Source of the DNA: Stenotrophomonas maltophilia
GTDB taxonomy: Bacteria; Pseudomonadota; Gammaproteobacteria; Xanthomonadales; Xanthomonadaceae
Reading direction: 5' to 3'
DNA: 32,493 bases
NCBI GenBank assembly: GCA_002386405.1
Contig: DGIP01000049.1
Coordinates: forward strand, 1-32,493
A program made the position numbers and the translations under genes. The notes under the pieces were generated by a model. The model was given only the letters and a program-made list of their open reading frames with translations, made no database searches and was not told the origin of the DNA. Positions 16,813-25,168 of the stretch are shown one piece after another (the first letter of the stretch is position 1; each line of letters starts with the position of its first letter).

Positions 16813-18141
16813 ATGTCTGCCGTCCAATCGTTGATCGCCGCCCATCGCCAGGGCCAGCCCCTTGGCCTGTACAGCGTGTGCTGCAGCAACGAACAGGTGC
16901 TGCTGGCCGCCATGCAGGTCGCGCGCGACCACGGCACCGTGCTGCTGATCGAAGCCACGTCCAACCAGGTGGACCAGTTCGGCGGCTACACCGGCATGAC
17001 CCCGCCGCAGTACCGCGATTACGTGCTGCAGCTGGCGCGCAGCCAGGCGTTCCCGGTGGAGCGGCTGATCCTGGGTGGCGACCATCTCGGCCCAAACGCC
17101 TGGCAGAAGGGGCCGGCCGAGGTCGCGATGGCCAATGCGCGCACGCTGATCGCCGCCTACGTGGCCGCCGGCTTCCACAAGATCCACCTCGATTGCAGCA
17201 TGTCCTGCGCCGATGACCCGACGCCGTTGCCCGATGCAATCGTGGCCGCGCGCTCGGCCGAACTCGCGCGCATCGCCGAGCGCACCGCCGCCGAGAACGG
17301 CCTGCCACCCCCGGTGTATGTGATCGGTACCGAAGTGCCCGTGCCGGGCGGCGAGGCCTCGCTGGAAGGAGGGCTGGCCGTGACCACGCCCACCGCCGCC
17401 GCCATCACGCTGGCGATTCACCGCGAGGCGTTTTCCGCACCGGACCTGTTGCCCGCCTGGGAGCGCGTGATCGCCATGGTGGTGCAGCCCGGTGTGGATT
17501 TCGACCACAGCAGCGTGCACCACTACGACCCGGCGGCCGCCCGGGAACTATCCGTGTTCGTGGAAACCCAACCGCGCATCGTGTTCGAAGCGCACTCCAC
17601 CGATTACCAGACCGAGGCCGGCCTGCACGCGCTGGTCCGCGACCATTTCGCCATCCTCAAGGTGGGACCGGCGGCGACGTATGCGTTCCGCGAGGCGGTG
17701 TTCGCGCTGGCAATGATCGAACGCGAGCTGCTGCCTGCTGCGGAAGCATCGGGGATCATCGAGGTACTGGACCGCTGCATGCTCGACAAGCCGGCCAGCT
17801 GGGCCAGCTACTACCAGGGCGACGCGCACGAACAGCGCCTGCTGCGCGCCTATTCCCTGAGCGACCGCAGCCGCTACTACTGGGGCGAACCGGCCGTGCA
17901 GGCCGCGCTGGCCACCCTGGTCGACAACCTCACCCGCCAGGCACCGCCGCTGATGCTGCTCAGCCAGTACCTGCCCGAACAGCTGCGCGCGGTGCAGGCC
18001 GGTGAGCTGGCCGCTGAACCGCTGGCGCTGATCCGGCACAAGGTGGGGCTGCGCCTGGCCGAGTACGCCCGGGCTTGCGCTCGCAATGCGTTCGGCACCG
18101 ATAACGAAGCTTTTTCTGCCACGGAGCTTTCGGAACGGTAA
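16813..18141 (+). CDS. agaZ: GatZ/KbaZ-family protein (AgaZ), tagatose-phosphate processing
   Basis: A 442-residue protein of the family annotated as the non-catalytic subunit of class II D-tagatose-bisphosphate aldolase (GatZ, KbaZ). Recognisable stretches are LGLYSVCCSNEQVLLAAMQ, LLIEATSNQVDQFGGYTGM, RLILGGDHLGPNAWQ, FHKIHLDCSMSCADD, VIGTEVPVPGG and FEAHSTDYQT. GGAG lies upstream of ATG 16813. Neither a catalytic aldolase subunit (GatY/KbaY) nor a PfkB-type tagatose-6-phosphate kinase lies in the locus. In the Shewanella-type pathway AgaZ was proposed to be the tagatose-6-phosphate kinase itself. That role is therefore plausible here, with an elsewhere-encoded aldolase completing the route. 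Family assignment is firm; activity is open. Confidence 0.85.
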   Translation: MSAVQSLIAAHRQGQPLGLYSVCCSNEQVLLAAMQVARDHGTVLLIEATSNQVDQFGGYTGMTPPQYRDYVLQLARSQAFPVERLILGGDHLGPNAWQKGPAEVAMANARTLIAAYVAAGFHKIHLDCSMSCADDPTPLPDAIVAARSAELARIAERTAAENGLPPPVYVIGTEVPVPGGEASLEGGLAVTTPTAAAITLAIHREAFSAPDLLPAWERVIAMVVQPGVDFDHSSVHHYDPAAARELSVFVETQPRIVFEAHSTDYQTEAGLHALVRDHFAILKVGPAATYAFREAVFALAMIERELLPAAEASGIIEVLDRCMLDKPASWASYYQGDAHEQRLLRAYSLSDRSRYYWGEPAVQAALATLVDNLTRQAPPLMLLSQYLPEQLRAVQAGELAAEPLALIRHKVGLRLAEYARACARNAFGTDNEAFSATELSER

Positions 18142-18173
18142 GCTTCGGCTTTCCTTCCGAATGGAATCGCCCC

Positions 18174-18950
18174 ATGCGCAACACACGGCAGCGCCGCCAA
18201 CAGATCCTGCAGTTGCTGGTCGAACACGGCAACGTGCAGGTCAGCGAACTGGTGGAGCGCTTCGGCGTCTCGGCAGTGACCATCCGCGCCGACCTGACCC
18301 ACATCGAAGCGCAGGGCCTGGCCACTCGCACCCACGGCGGCGCCACCCTGGTGCGCAAGCCGCCGCTGGAGCAGGACATCCATGAAAAGGACACCCTGAA
18401 CCTGCCGCTGAAGGACAGCATCGGCGCGCATGCCGCGCGGCTGGTGCGGGCCGGCGACAACATCATCATCGATTCGGGTTCCACCACCATGACGCTGGCG
18501 CGCCACCTGCGCGAGCACCGCGACGTGACGGTGATGACCAACGGGCTGAACATCGCCTGGGAGCTGGCCAATGCACCAGGCGTGGAACTGCTGCTCACCG
18601 GTGGCCTGCTGCGCAAGCAGTCGCTGTCGCTGCAGGGCAGCCAGGCCGAAGCCAGCCTCAACACCTATAGCTTCGACACCCTGTTCCTGGGCGTGGACGG
18701 GCTGGACCTGCAGTTCGGGCTCACCACCCACCATGAAGCCGAAGCCCGCCTCAACCACCGCATGGTGGAGCGCGCACGCCGCGTGGTGGTGCTCACCGAC
18801 GCCTCCAAGTTCGGCCACGTCAGCCTGCACCGCATCGCCCGCCTGGACCAGGTCCATACCATCATCACCGACGCCAGCATCGATGCGGAGTATCTGGAAG
18901 GGCTGCAGAAGCTGGGCATCGAAGTGATCATTGCCGAGTCCCCGCCTTGA
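18174..18950 (+). CDS. agaR: DeoR-family transcriptional regulator of the GalNAc locus (AgaR)
   Basis: A 258-residue regulator. The N-terminal winged helix-turn-helix (about 5-58) reads RQQILQLLVEHGNVQVSELV, then FGVSAVTIRADLTHIEAQGL. A sugar-phosphate-sensing DeoR C-terminal domain has DNIIIDSGSTTMTLARHL, TNGLNIAWELA and LLTGGLLRKQSLSLQG. It lies within the operon it probably controls. The TTTC-type repeats in the agaS/GH31 intergenic region are the likely targets. The expected behaviour is repression relieved by a phosphorylated pathway intermediate, by analogy with AgaR. Its stop overlaps the TTG start of the deacetylase gene by TTGA, suggesting coupled translation. Confidence 0.85.
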   Translation: MRNTRQRRQQILQLLVEHGNVQVSELVERFGVSAVTIRADLTHIEAQGLATRTHGGATLVRKPPLEQDIHEKDTLNLPLKDSIGAHAARLVRAGDNIIIDSGSTTMTLARHLREHRDVTVMTNGLNIAWELANAPGVELLLTGGLLRKQSLSLQGSQAEASLNTYSFDTLFLGVDGLDLQFGLTTHHEAEARLNHRMVERARRVVVLTDASKFGHVSLHRIARLDQVHTIITDASIDAEYLEGLQKLGIEVIIAESPP

Positions 18951-20062
18951 ACCCGGTTTCCACCCTGCATGGCCGCGTGCTGACCCCGTTCGGGTGGGTG
19001 CGCGGCGACATCGCCTTCGACCAGCGCATCGTGTCGATCAACAGCGCCCACGCCGACCCGCGTGGCGATGACGAGGTGCCGCTGATCCTGCCCGGCTTCA
19101 TCGACCTGCATGTGCATGGCGGTGCCGGAGTGGACATCATGCAGGGCAGGGATGCCGCACGCACGGTGGCGCGCGCGCACGCGCGGCATGGCACCACCGC
19201 ACTGCTGGGCACCACCATGACCGCCGAGGCGGATGACATCGTGCGTGCGCTGCAGGGCCTGTCCACCGCGATTGCGCAGCGTGACACTGGCATGGCGCGC
19301 GTGCTGGGCGTGCACCTGGAAGGCCCGTTCATCAGCGCCGAGCGCCTGGGTGCGCAGCCGCCGCTGGTGGTGGAAGCCACGCTGGAGGATGTGCACCGCC
19401 TGCACGCCATCGCACCGATCAAGGTGCTGACCCTGGCACCGGAAATCGGCCAGCACCTGGCATTGATCCCCGCATTGAACGCGCTCGGCATCCGCGTGCA
19501 GCTGGGCCACAGCGCCGGCAGTTACGAGCAGGGCGTGGCCGCGCTGGATGCAGGCGCCGCCGGCTTCACCCACCTGTTCAACGGCATGACCGGCGTGGAC
19601 CACTACCACCCCGGCATCGCCACCGCGGCGCTGGCGCATGCCGAGTACGCCGAACTCATTCCCGACCTGCAGCACGTGCACCCTGGCGCGATCCGCACCG
19701 CACTGCGGGCCATTCCGCGCCTGTACTGCGTGACCGACGCCACCGCCGCCACCGGCATGCCCGATGGCGAATACGCGCTGGGCGTGCAGCGCGTGCACAA
19801 GTGCCTGGGCTGCGTGCGCCTGGAAAGTGGCTCGCTGGCCGGCAGTGCGCTGACCATGGACCAGGCGCTGCGCAACCTGGTTGCGCTGGGTCTGGCGCTG
19901 GATGACGCATCCAACCGCGTTTCACGCTACCCCGCCGACTATCTTGGCCTGGACGACCGCGGCCGCCTGCAACCGGGCGCGTGGGCGGATCTGGTGGTGA
20001 TGGACCACGGCCTGCGCGTGCAGCAGGTAGTCGTGGAAGGCGAACGCATCGCGCTTGACTGA
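18947..20062 (+). CDS. nagA: N-acetylhexosamine-6-phosphate deacetylase (NagA/AgaA type)
   Basis: A 371-residue amidohydrolase that would convert GalNAc-6-phosphate to galactosamine-6-phosphate and acetate. Active-site residues are visible in order: HVHGG (H55, H57), HLEGPFIS (E125), GHSAG (H188), HLFNGM (H209) and TDATAATGMPDG (catalytic Asp D264). E125, H188 and H209 match the usual single-metal ligands. The start is taken as TTG 18947, overlapping the agaR stop. A GTG at 18977 is the only other reasonable choice and removes ten residues. Either would be coupled to agaR translation. Context supports GalNAc-6-P over GlcNAc-6-P, but the two cannot be separated from sequence alone. Confidence 0.88.
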   Translation: MNPVSTLHGRVLTPFGWVRGDIAFDQRIVSINSAHADPRGDDEVPLILPGFIDLHVHGGAGVDIMQGRDAARTVARAHARHGTTALLGTTMTAEADDIVRALQGLSTAIAQRDTGMARVLGVHLEGPFISAERLGAQPPLVVEATLEDVHRLHAIAPIKVLTLAPEIGQHLALIPALNALGIRVQLGHSAGSYEQGVAALDAGAAGFTHLFNGMTGVDHYHPGIATAALAHAEYAELIPDLQHVHPGAIRTALRAIPRLYCVTDATAATGMPDGEYALGVQRVHKCLGCVRLESGSLAGSALTMDQALRNLVALGLALDDASNRVSRYPADYLGLDDRGRLQPGAWADLVVMDHGLRVQQVVVEGERIALD

Positions 20063-20069
20063 GTGATCC

Positions 20070-20087
20070 CGCGCCGCGTGCGGCGCG
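20070..20087 (+). other. Intercistronic stem-loop upstream of the permease gene
   Basis: CGCGCCGC (20070-20077) and GCGGCGCG (20080-20087) form an 8-bp GC-only hairpin with a minimal loop in the 49-nt gap between nagA and the MFS gene. No T-run follows. It could modulate permease expression relative to the enzymes. Confidence 0.4.
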
Positions 20088-20111
20088 TTCCAACGTAGAC
20101 AGGACCGCACC

Positions 20112-21923
20112 ATGAACGACGCTTCCGCCGTTATGCCCGTGCCCGCTTCCGACAACGCACCGCGTTGGCCAGTGCGCTATCTGTTGTTCATTGGCGGCAT
20201 GGGCGGCCTGCTCTACGGCATCGACATCGGCATCATCGCGGGTGCGCTGCCCTACCTGGAAGCCACGGCCACGGCCAGCTGGCATCTCACCACCCAGCAG
20301 CTGGGGTTCGTGGTGGCGGCGGTGCTGCTGGGCAGTGTGCTGTCCTCGTTGTTCGCCGGCGCGGTGGCCGACCTGATCGGCCGGCGCGGCACGATGCTGC
20401 TGGCCGGGGTGCTGTTCACCGCGAGCATTCCGGTGATGGCGTTGTCCGAAGGCTACGGACCGCTGTTGATGGGGCGCCTGCTGCAGGGCATCAGCGGTGG
20501 CCTGATCGGCGTGGTGGTGCCGCTGTACCTGGCCGAGGTGCTGAGTCCCGAACGGCGCGGACGTGGCGCGGCGATGTTCCAGCTGCTGCTTACCATCGGG
20601 CTGGTGCTGGCGGCGGTGATCGGGCTGTACCACGCCCACAGCGTGGATGCCGCCGCGGCCGCCGTGCGCCACCTGCCCGGCGAAGAGCAGCAGCGCCTGT
20701 TGTTCGCGGTGAAGGACCATGCCTGGCGCACCATCTTCTGGAGCTGCCTGCTGCCCGGGCTGGTGTTCACCGGCGGCGCGCTGCTGATCAGCGAATCGCC
20801 TCGTTGGCTGGTGCGGCGCGGCCGCATCGAGAAAGCGCGCATTGCCCTGCAGCGCACGGTCGCGCCGGCGGAGGTGGAAGCCACGCTGGCGCGCATGCAG
20901 GCACCCGATGCACCGGCCAGTGACGGCACGCCCGCCAAGCGTGATCCGCTGCTGAGCCGCCGCTACGTGTGGCCGTTCGTACTGGCCTGCCTGGTGCTGG
21001 CCTTTACCCAGGCAACCGGCATCAACTCGGTGCTGGCCTATGCGGTGAACATCCTCAACCAGGCCGGGCTGCCGGGCGCGGTGGCTAACTGGGCCGATGT
21101 TTCCATCAAGCTGCTCAACGCGCTGATGACGGTCGTCGCGCTGGTACTGGTGGACCGCAAGGGCCGCAAGTTCCTGCTGATGCTGGGCACCGGCGGCATC
21201 ACCATCGCCCTGCTCGGCGCAGCGCTGCTGTTCGTGCGCAGCGAACACGGGCGGCTGGATGTGCAGGCCGCGCTGCAGCAGCAGGTGTACGGGCAATCCC
21301 TGTCGCTGCCGATGGATGCCGCGCAGTGGCGACGGCTGGATGGCAACGCCGACGGGCAACCGCTGCAGCTCACGGTGTCCTACGCCTACGGCGGCTTCAG
21401 CAACGTGCGTTCGCTGCGCAGCGACAACCCCATCGACGCCACGCTGCAGATCCGCCGCGAAGACGCGGTGTCGGCCGACAGCGTGATCGGCGCGTTCTTC
21501 CGCCGCATCCACCTCAACCCGTTCCCGGATCCGGCCGCCGCCGTACAGGCGCCGCTGGTGATCGAACGCGCGGTCATCGGCCCGGTGCCCTCGCCTACCC
21601 ACGGCTGGCTGGTGGCCAGCTGCATCCTGTTGTTCGTGGCGTTCTTCGCGGTCGGGCCAGGCGTCTGCGTGTGGCTGGCGCTGTCGGAGCTGATGCCCAC
21701 CCGCATCCGCTCCAACGGCATGAGCATCGCGCTGCTGCTCAACCAGTTCGTGTCCACCGTGATCGCCGCGATCTTCCTGCCCACCGTGGGCCACCACGGC
21801 TACGCCAGCATGTTCTTCTTCTGGGCCGGCTGCACGCTGCTGTACTTCCTGGTGGCCGCGTTCCTGCTGCCGGAAACCAAGGGCAAGACGCTGGAGGAGA
21901 TCGAAGCGCGGTTCCGGCGCTGA
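20112..21923 (+). CDS. MFS sugar porter, probable N-acetylgalactosamine permease, with periplasmic insertions
   Basis: A 603-residue 12-TM sugar porter; ordinary members have about 450-500 residues. Family signatures are GGLLYGIDIGIIAGALPYL (TM1), DLIGRRG, GRLLQGISGG, VPLYLAEVLSPERRG, SESPRWLVRRGR, VDRKGRK and LPETKGKTLEEIE. The extra length sits in two predicted periplasmic loops: about 25-30 residues between TM5 and TM6 (about 173-205) and about 118 residues between TM9 and TM10 (about 376-493). The latter is hydrophilic and predicted soluble. AGGA precedes ATG 20112. It closes the operon and would move GalNAc across the inner membrane for AgaK; there is no PTS. The substrate is inferred from context. 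Confidence 0.87.
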   Translation: MNDASAVMPVPASDNAPRWPVRYLLFIGGMGGLLYGIDIGIIAGALPYLEATATASWHLTTQQLGFVVAAVLLGSVLSSLFAGAVADLIGRRGTMLLAGVLFTASIPVMALSEGYGPLLMGRLLQGISGGLIGVVVPLYLAEVLSPERRGRGAAMFQLLLTIGLVLAAVIGLYHAHSVDAAAAAVRHLPGEEQQRLLFAVKDHAWRTIFWSCLLPGLVFTGGALLISESPRWLVRRGRIEKARIALQRTVAPAEVEATLARMQAPDAPASDGTPAKRDPLLSRRYVWPFVLACLVLAFTQATGINSVLAYAVNILNQAGLPGAVANWADVSIKLLNALMTVVALVLVDRKGRKFLLMLGTGGITIALLGAALLFVRSEHGRLDVQAALQQQVYGQSLSLPMDAAQWRRLDGNADGQPLQLTVSYAYGGFSNVRSLRSDNPIDATLQIRREDAVSADSVIGAFFRRIHLNPFPDPAAAVQAPLVIERAVIGPVPSPTHGWLVASCILLFVAFFAVGPGVCVWLALSELMPTRIRSNGMSIALLLNQFVSTVIAAIFLPTVGHHGYASMFFFWAGCTLLYFLVAAFLLPETKGKTLEEIEARFRR

Positions 21924-21924
21924 C

Positions 21925-21939
21925 AGGGCGCTTCGCCCT
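21925..21939. terminator. Small hairpin between convergent MFS and HdeD genes
   Basis: AGGGCG (21925-21930) and CGCCCT (21934-21939) pair around a 3-nt loop between the MFS stop at 21923 and the HdeD-like stop at 21939. No T-run is seen, so its role as a bidirectional terminator is only a suggestion. Confidence 0.3.
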
Positions 21940-22502
21940 CAGCGCAACTTCCTGAGCCGGAACGCCACCGCGACCTGCAGCACGCCGTAGATCAGGCTGC
22001 CGATGCCGATCCACAGCGTGGTCACCGCCACCCCACCGAGCGGGTTGCCGAACATCATGACGCCCAGCACGATGGCCAGCAGGCCGCTGACGATCAGCAG
22101 CCATTCGCCTTCAATCTGCCTGCGTACGCGGATGGCGAACACGATGCGGTACACACCGGCCAGGATCAGCCAGATCGCCAGCAGCAGCACCAGCACCTTG
22201 GCGGTCACCAGCGGGTTGATCACTGCCAGCGCGCCAAAGCCGATCGAGGCGAGCGCGTAGACCATCGCCCAGCCGCGGGGCGCGCCGCTGTTGCCGCTGA
22301 ATACCGCGAACAGACTGACCAGGCCTTCCACCAGCGCCATTACGCCAATGGCCCAGGCCAGCCCGGCGGCGGCGGACAGCGGCCGGGCGATGGCGATCAG
22401 GCCGAAGCCGATGGCGATCAGGCCATACAGCAGCACCACCCACCAACTGCGGCCCACCAGCGACAACAACGACGTAGTGCGCAGTTCCGGAGCCTGGCTC
22501 AT
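21939..22502 (-). CDS. HdeD-like (DUF308) membrane protein
   Basis: A 187-residue protein consisting almost entirely of six hydrophobic helices. Internally repeated patterns such as GLIAIGFGLIAIARPL and ASIGFGALAVINPL are the hallmark of HdeD/DUF308 proteins. E. coli HdeD sits in the inner membrane and is linked to acid resistance at high cell density; the biochemical role is unknown. AGGA lies upstream of ATG 22502. It converges on the permease gene and shares no evident operon with comF, which ends 69 bp upstream of it. Confidence 0.82.
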   Translation of the reverse strand: MSQAPELRTTSLLSLVGRSWWVVLLYGLIAIGFGLIAIARPLSAAAGLAWAIGVMALVEGLVSLFAVFSGNSGAPRGWAMVYALASIGFGALAVINPLVTAKVLVLLLAIWLILAGVYRIVFAIRVRRQIEGEWLLIVSGLLAIVLGVMMFGNPLGGVAVTTLWIGIGSLIYGVLQVAVAFRLRKLR

Positions 22503-22571
22503 GGCGGTGTTCCTGGGAGGAGGGTCAACCGCGATGCTAGGCCCGCTCCGTGTGCAGGCCGTGGCAAGGTG

Positions 22572-23270
22572 TCACGGCGCCCGGGCGCAGACCCACAGCA
22601 TGGCCTCCTGCAGGCCGGACCGGCGCAGCGCCCTCACGGCGGCGTCCAGGGTCGCCCCGGTGGTCATCACATCATCCACGAGGATCAGCCGGGCCGGCGG
22701 GGTGGCCCGCACGGCGAAGGCCCCTTTGAGGTTCTGGCGCCGTGCGTCCGCGTCCAGGGTGGACTGGGCCAGGGTCGCCCTGCTGCGGCACAGCCCGGTC
22801 CACAGCGGCAACCGCAGCTCCCGCGCCAGCGGGCGGGACAGTTCCCGGGCCTGGTCGTAACCCCGCTCACGCAGCCGGCGGCCATGCAGCGGCATCGGCA
22901 GCAGCGGGTGCTGCGCGAAGTCCGGCACGGCGAGCAGCATCAACTGCGAGAGCAGCCGGCCGGCGGCCAGGTCCTGGTGGAACTTGAAGCGCAGCACCAG
23001 CCGGTCGATCGGCGGTGCATACAGGAAGGTCGCTGCCGCCCCGGCCTGCCGCGGCGGCCCAGTCAGGCAGGCACCGCACACCGTGGCCGGTTCGTCCGGC
23101 GGCAGCGGCAGCGCGCACAACGGGCAGGCATGGTCGTTCCACGGAAGCTCCGCGTAGCAGGCGGCACATAGATCCAGCCCGTCATTTCCCGGATTGGCGC
23201 AGACCAGGCAGCGCAGCGGCAGCGCCTGCATTGTCAGCCACGAAAGTGCATCAAGCAGCTTTGGGAACAT
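22572..23270 (-). CDS. comF: ComF/GntX-family phosphoribosyltransferase-like protein
   Basis: A 232-residue protein. The N-terminal zinc ribbon has cysteine pairs (CLVC, CAAC, CPLC, CGAC) and the C-terminal phosphoribosyltransferase domain has the PRPP loop ILVDDVMTTGATL. It matches ComF, which aids uptake of transforming DNA in naturally competent bacteria, and GntX, a plasmid-encoded relative in E. coli. The start ATG 23270 has no clear Shine-Dalgarno; ATG 23231 is possible and keeps the zinc ribbon. In xanthomonads comF commonly sits divergent to the biotin genes. Here a hipBA pair separates them. Confidence 0.88.
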   Translation of the reverse strand: MFPKLLDALSWLTMQALPLRCLVCANPGNDGLDLCAACYAELPWNDHACPLCALPLPPDEPATVCGACLTGPPRQAGAAATFLYAPPIDRLVLRFKFHQDLAAGRLLSQLMLLAVPDFAQHPLLPMPLHGRRLRERGYDQARELSRPLARELRLPLWTGLCRSRATLAQSTLDADARRQNLKGAFAVRATPPARLILVDDVMTTGATLDAAVRALRRSGLQEAMLWVCARAP

Positions 23271-23390
23271 GCAGTTGGTCCAACGAGGCCCGGCTGCCCA
23301 GCTTCTGGGCCGTGCCCAATCGGCGGTATCAGGACAGTTCCCTACCGAGCGTCACGGAGGTCCGTGCGTACGTTCTCAACGGCGACAATC
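23271..23390. other. Spacer between comF and hipA
   Basis: 120 bp without a gene. It contains the small palindrome TTGGTCCAA near 23275-23283. This is probably the remnant of the original comF upstream region, and one junction of the hipBA insertion may lie here. No target-site duplication matching the other side was found by eye. Confidence 0.3.
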
Positions 23391-24662
23391 TCAGCGGTGA
23401 GGGTCGATGACAGCATCCATTCGATCGATCTCGCCTCGCGTGGCGCCGAGCGCGCGTGCCACGCTGTGCCACGTTTCTACCACTCGCCGCACTTCAGCTT
23501 CGATGCCAGCCGCTCGCTCGGTGGTCAGCTGGTAGTACGCTGCGGTCGCCATTACATGTCCCGTGCTGGGCGTAGGGTCTGCGGCGTCAAGCGCAAGCAC
23601 ATGGGTCTCGCTTGCCGTATTCGGATTGATGTCATAGGCCGGGGAGAGCACCCAGCCCGTCTGCCTGCGTATGAAACCATGGTTGCGCAGGTGGTCGTCG
23701 CGATTGCCGATGAGTACGTTGAACAGCACCCTTCGGAACAGTTGCTCCAGATCTTCCATGATCTGACCTTGGGCTCCGCTTTCTTCGATGATACCCGCGA
23801 GATCCAGATAGCTGTGGTCTTCGCTGTGCTCGGCGTCGAGCAGGGTATGTGCGGACGCGAAGTAGACGCGATCGTTTCCGATCCTGTCGAAACGTTTGAC
23901 TGCGAAGGTATGTCCCCGGGGCGAGAGGTTCAAGAGCGCTGCCGGCGGCATGGCCACACCCGCTGCGGTGGCGAGTTCGTGGGTGATGTATTCCCAAAGG
24001 CCAACGTCATGACCATCGTCGCGGCCGGGAAACTTTGCCAGCCACAGCGAGCCGTCGGTGTCCCGGTAACCCGCCTTGGGCCGTGCCCCGCCAAGCGAAG
24101 CGCCGGGTGCGACCAGTTGCGCCAACCAGTGGTCCTCCTCGTCCCGGGTCAGCGTGGCTCCAGACTCAATCTTGCCCGCAATGCTTTCCAGCCGACGCAG
24201 ATCGGTGATGGGAGGTGTAGAAGGCTGGACGGATGCCAACCAGGTTCGCGTGTCGGGGTCGCACAGCCGGATGGCGCCCATGCGGGTCGCGTCATCCACA
24301 CCCATCAGGTAGTCCCACGCACGCAGGCTTTTGACTTTTTCACCGTCGCGACGGGCCCTCGCTGCCTCACGGCGGTCCATCAACAGTCGTCCCCATCGAT
24401 CAGGCGAGCTGTCGTGGAAAGCCGGCGACACGTCCCCTGCATCCCTGCGGGCGTACTGCCGGCCCTCTACGAGTGGCAGATCTCCATCGAGCGCGAAGGG
24501 GGCAATCCCCATTGCCCCGCTCAACCAGAGGTCGGTGTACTCAAAGGCGACAATGTCGCCTGTGCGGCCTGTGCTCTTGCTGAGCCAACCGAGCTGCACG
24601 GGACGGCAAAGCGCTGGCGCATCCAGCCAGACCTCCCGATCAACTTGCCCAGATACTGCCAT
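23391..24662 (-). CDS. hipA: HipA-family serine/threonine kinase toxin
   Basis: A 423-residue HipA-type kinase. Visible landmarks are a HipA N-terminal region (about 45-110), a Gly-rich Ser-containing loop at GASLGGARPKAG (S189, the probable autophosphorylation region), WLAKFP (ATP-binding Lys), GNRDDHLRN (D322, D323, catalytic) and SPAYDINPN (D344, metal binding). E. coli HipA phosphorylates glutamyl-tRNA synthetase and induces persistence; the target here is unknown. Its ATG begins 2 nt after the hipB stop, so the two are co-translated. GC content looks lower and codon use less biased than in the flanking comF and bioB, consistent with acquisition. Confidence 0.9.
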   Translation of the reverse strand: MAVSGQVDREVWLDAPALCRPVQLGWLSKSTGRTGDIVAFEYTDLWLSGAMGIAPFALDGDLPLVEGRQYARRDAGDVSPAFHDSSPDRWGRLLMDRREAARARRDGEKVKSLRAWDYLMGVDDATRMGAIRLCDPDTRTWLASVQPSTPPITDLRRLESIAGKIESGATLTRDEEDHWLAQLVAPGASLGGARPKAGYRDTDGSLWLAKFPGRDDGHDVGLWEYITHELATAAGVAMPPAALLNLSPRGHTFAVKRFDRIGNDRVYFASAHTLLDAEHSEDHSYLDLAGIIEESGAQGQIMEDLEQLFRRVLFNVLIGNRDDHLRNHGFIRRQTGWVLSPAYDINPNTASETHVLALDAADPTPSTGHVMATAAYYQLTTERAAGIEAEVRRVVETWHSVARALGATRGEIDRMDAVIDPHR

Positions 24663-24664
24663 CG

Positions 24665-25168
24665 CTATTTGCCGCCACGAGGTTTAGACCCTCGAACGGG
24701 CATCGCCGGAGCGTTGATCGGCGAGGGTCTGCGGCTGGCGCGCAGTGCGTACCTTTCAGCTTCCGGCTCTGCCACCGCGTGGGTCTGGTGCAGTGGAGCT
24801 ACGGCGGGCACGTCCAGCGCCGGCGGGTGGACCGCGTTGACGGCCTTACGCTGCCTGGTGGAGGGGCGGCGCAGGCTACGTGTGACCAGCTGCAGCCCCA
24901 CGTCATCATCTGCCGCGATCCTGTCGATGTCCTGGTCGAGCCCAAGCGTCGACAACACGCGCAACACCGTTGAAAGGCTGGTACTCGGATCGCCTGCTTC
25001 AAGCTTGCCGATCGTGGTCCGGTCGACGCCTACGCGTTCGGCAAGGTTGACCTGTGTCATCCCCCTTGCGACCCGAGCGGTACGAAGCCGCTGCCCCAGC
25101 GCCTCGATGCGTTTGGCGTGTTGCGGTCTTACAGGGGGCACTCGCTTTGCCATGTCGAATATATCCAT
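24665..25168 (-). CDS. hipB: HipB-like XRE antitoxin with a long C-terminal extension
   Basis: A 167-residue protein from ATG 25168. GTG 25171 and ATG 25153 are alternatives, none with a strong Shine-Dalgarno. An XRE helix-turn-helix lies near residues 25-80: LRTARVARGMTQVNLAERVG, then VDRTTIGKLEAGDPSTSLST. It is followed by about 85 residues rich in Pro, Ala and Arg that typical HipB (about 88 residues) lacks. It would bind HipA and repress its own promoter. The extension could be a disordered, protease-sensitive tail or a longer HipA-binding region; neither can be shown from sequence. Confidence 0.85.
   Translation of the reverse strand: MDIFDMAKRVPPVRPQHAKRIEALGQRLRTARVARGMTQVNLAERVGVDRTTIGKLEAGDPSTSLSTVLRVLSTLGLDQDIDRIAADDDVGLQLVTRSLRRPSTRQRKAVNAVHPPALDVPAVAPLHQTHAVAEPEAERYALRASRRPSPINAPAMPVRGSKPRGGK

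Noticed and set aside
19656..21797. A minus-strand open frame of over 700 codons antisense to nagA and the MFS gene
   Set aside because: It is a shadow of the real genes: Gln/His-rich translation with no domain or start signal.
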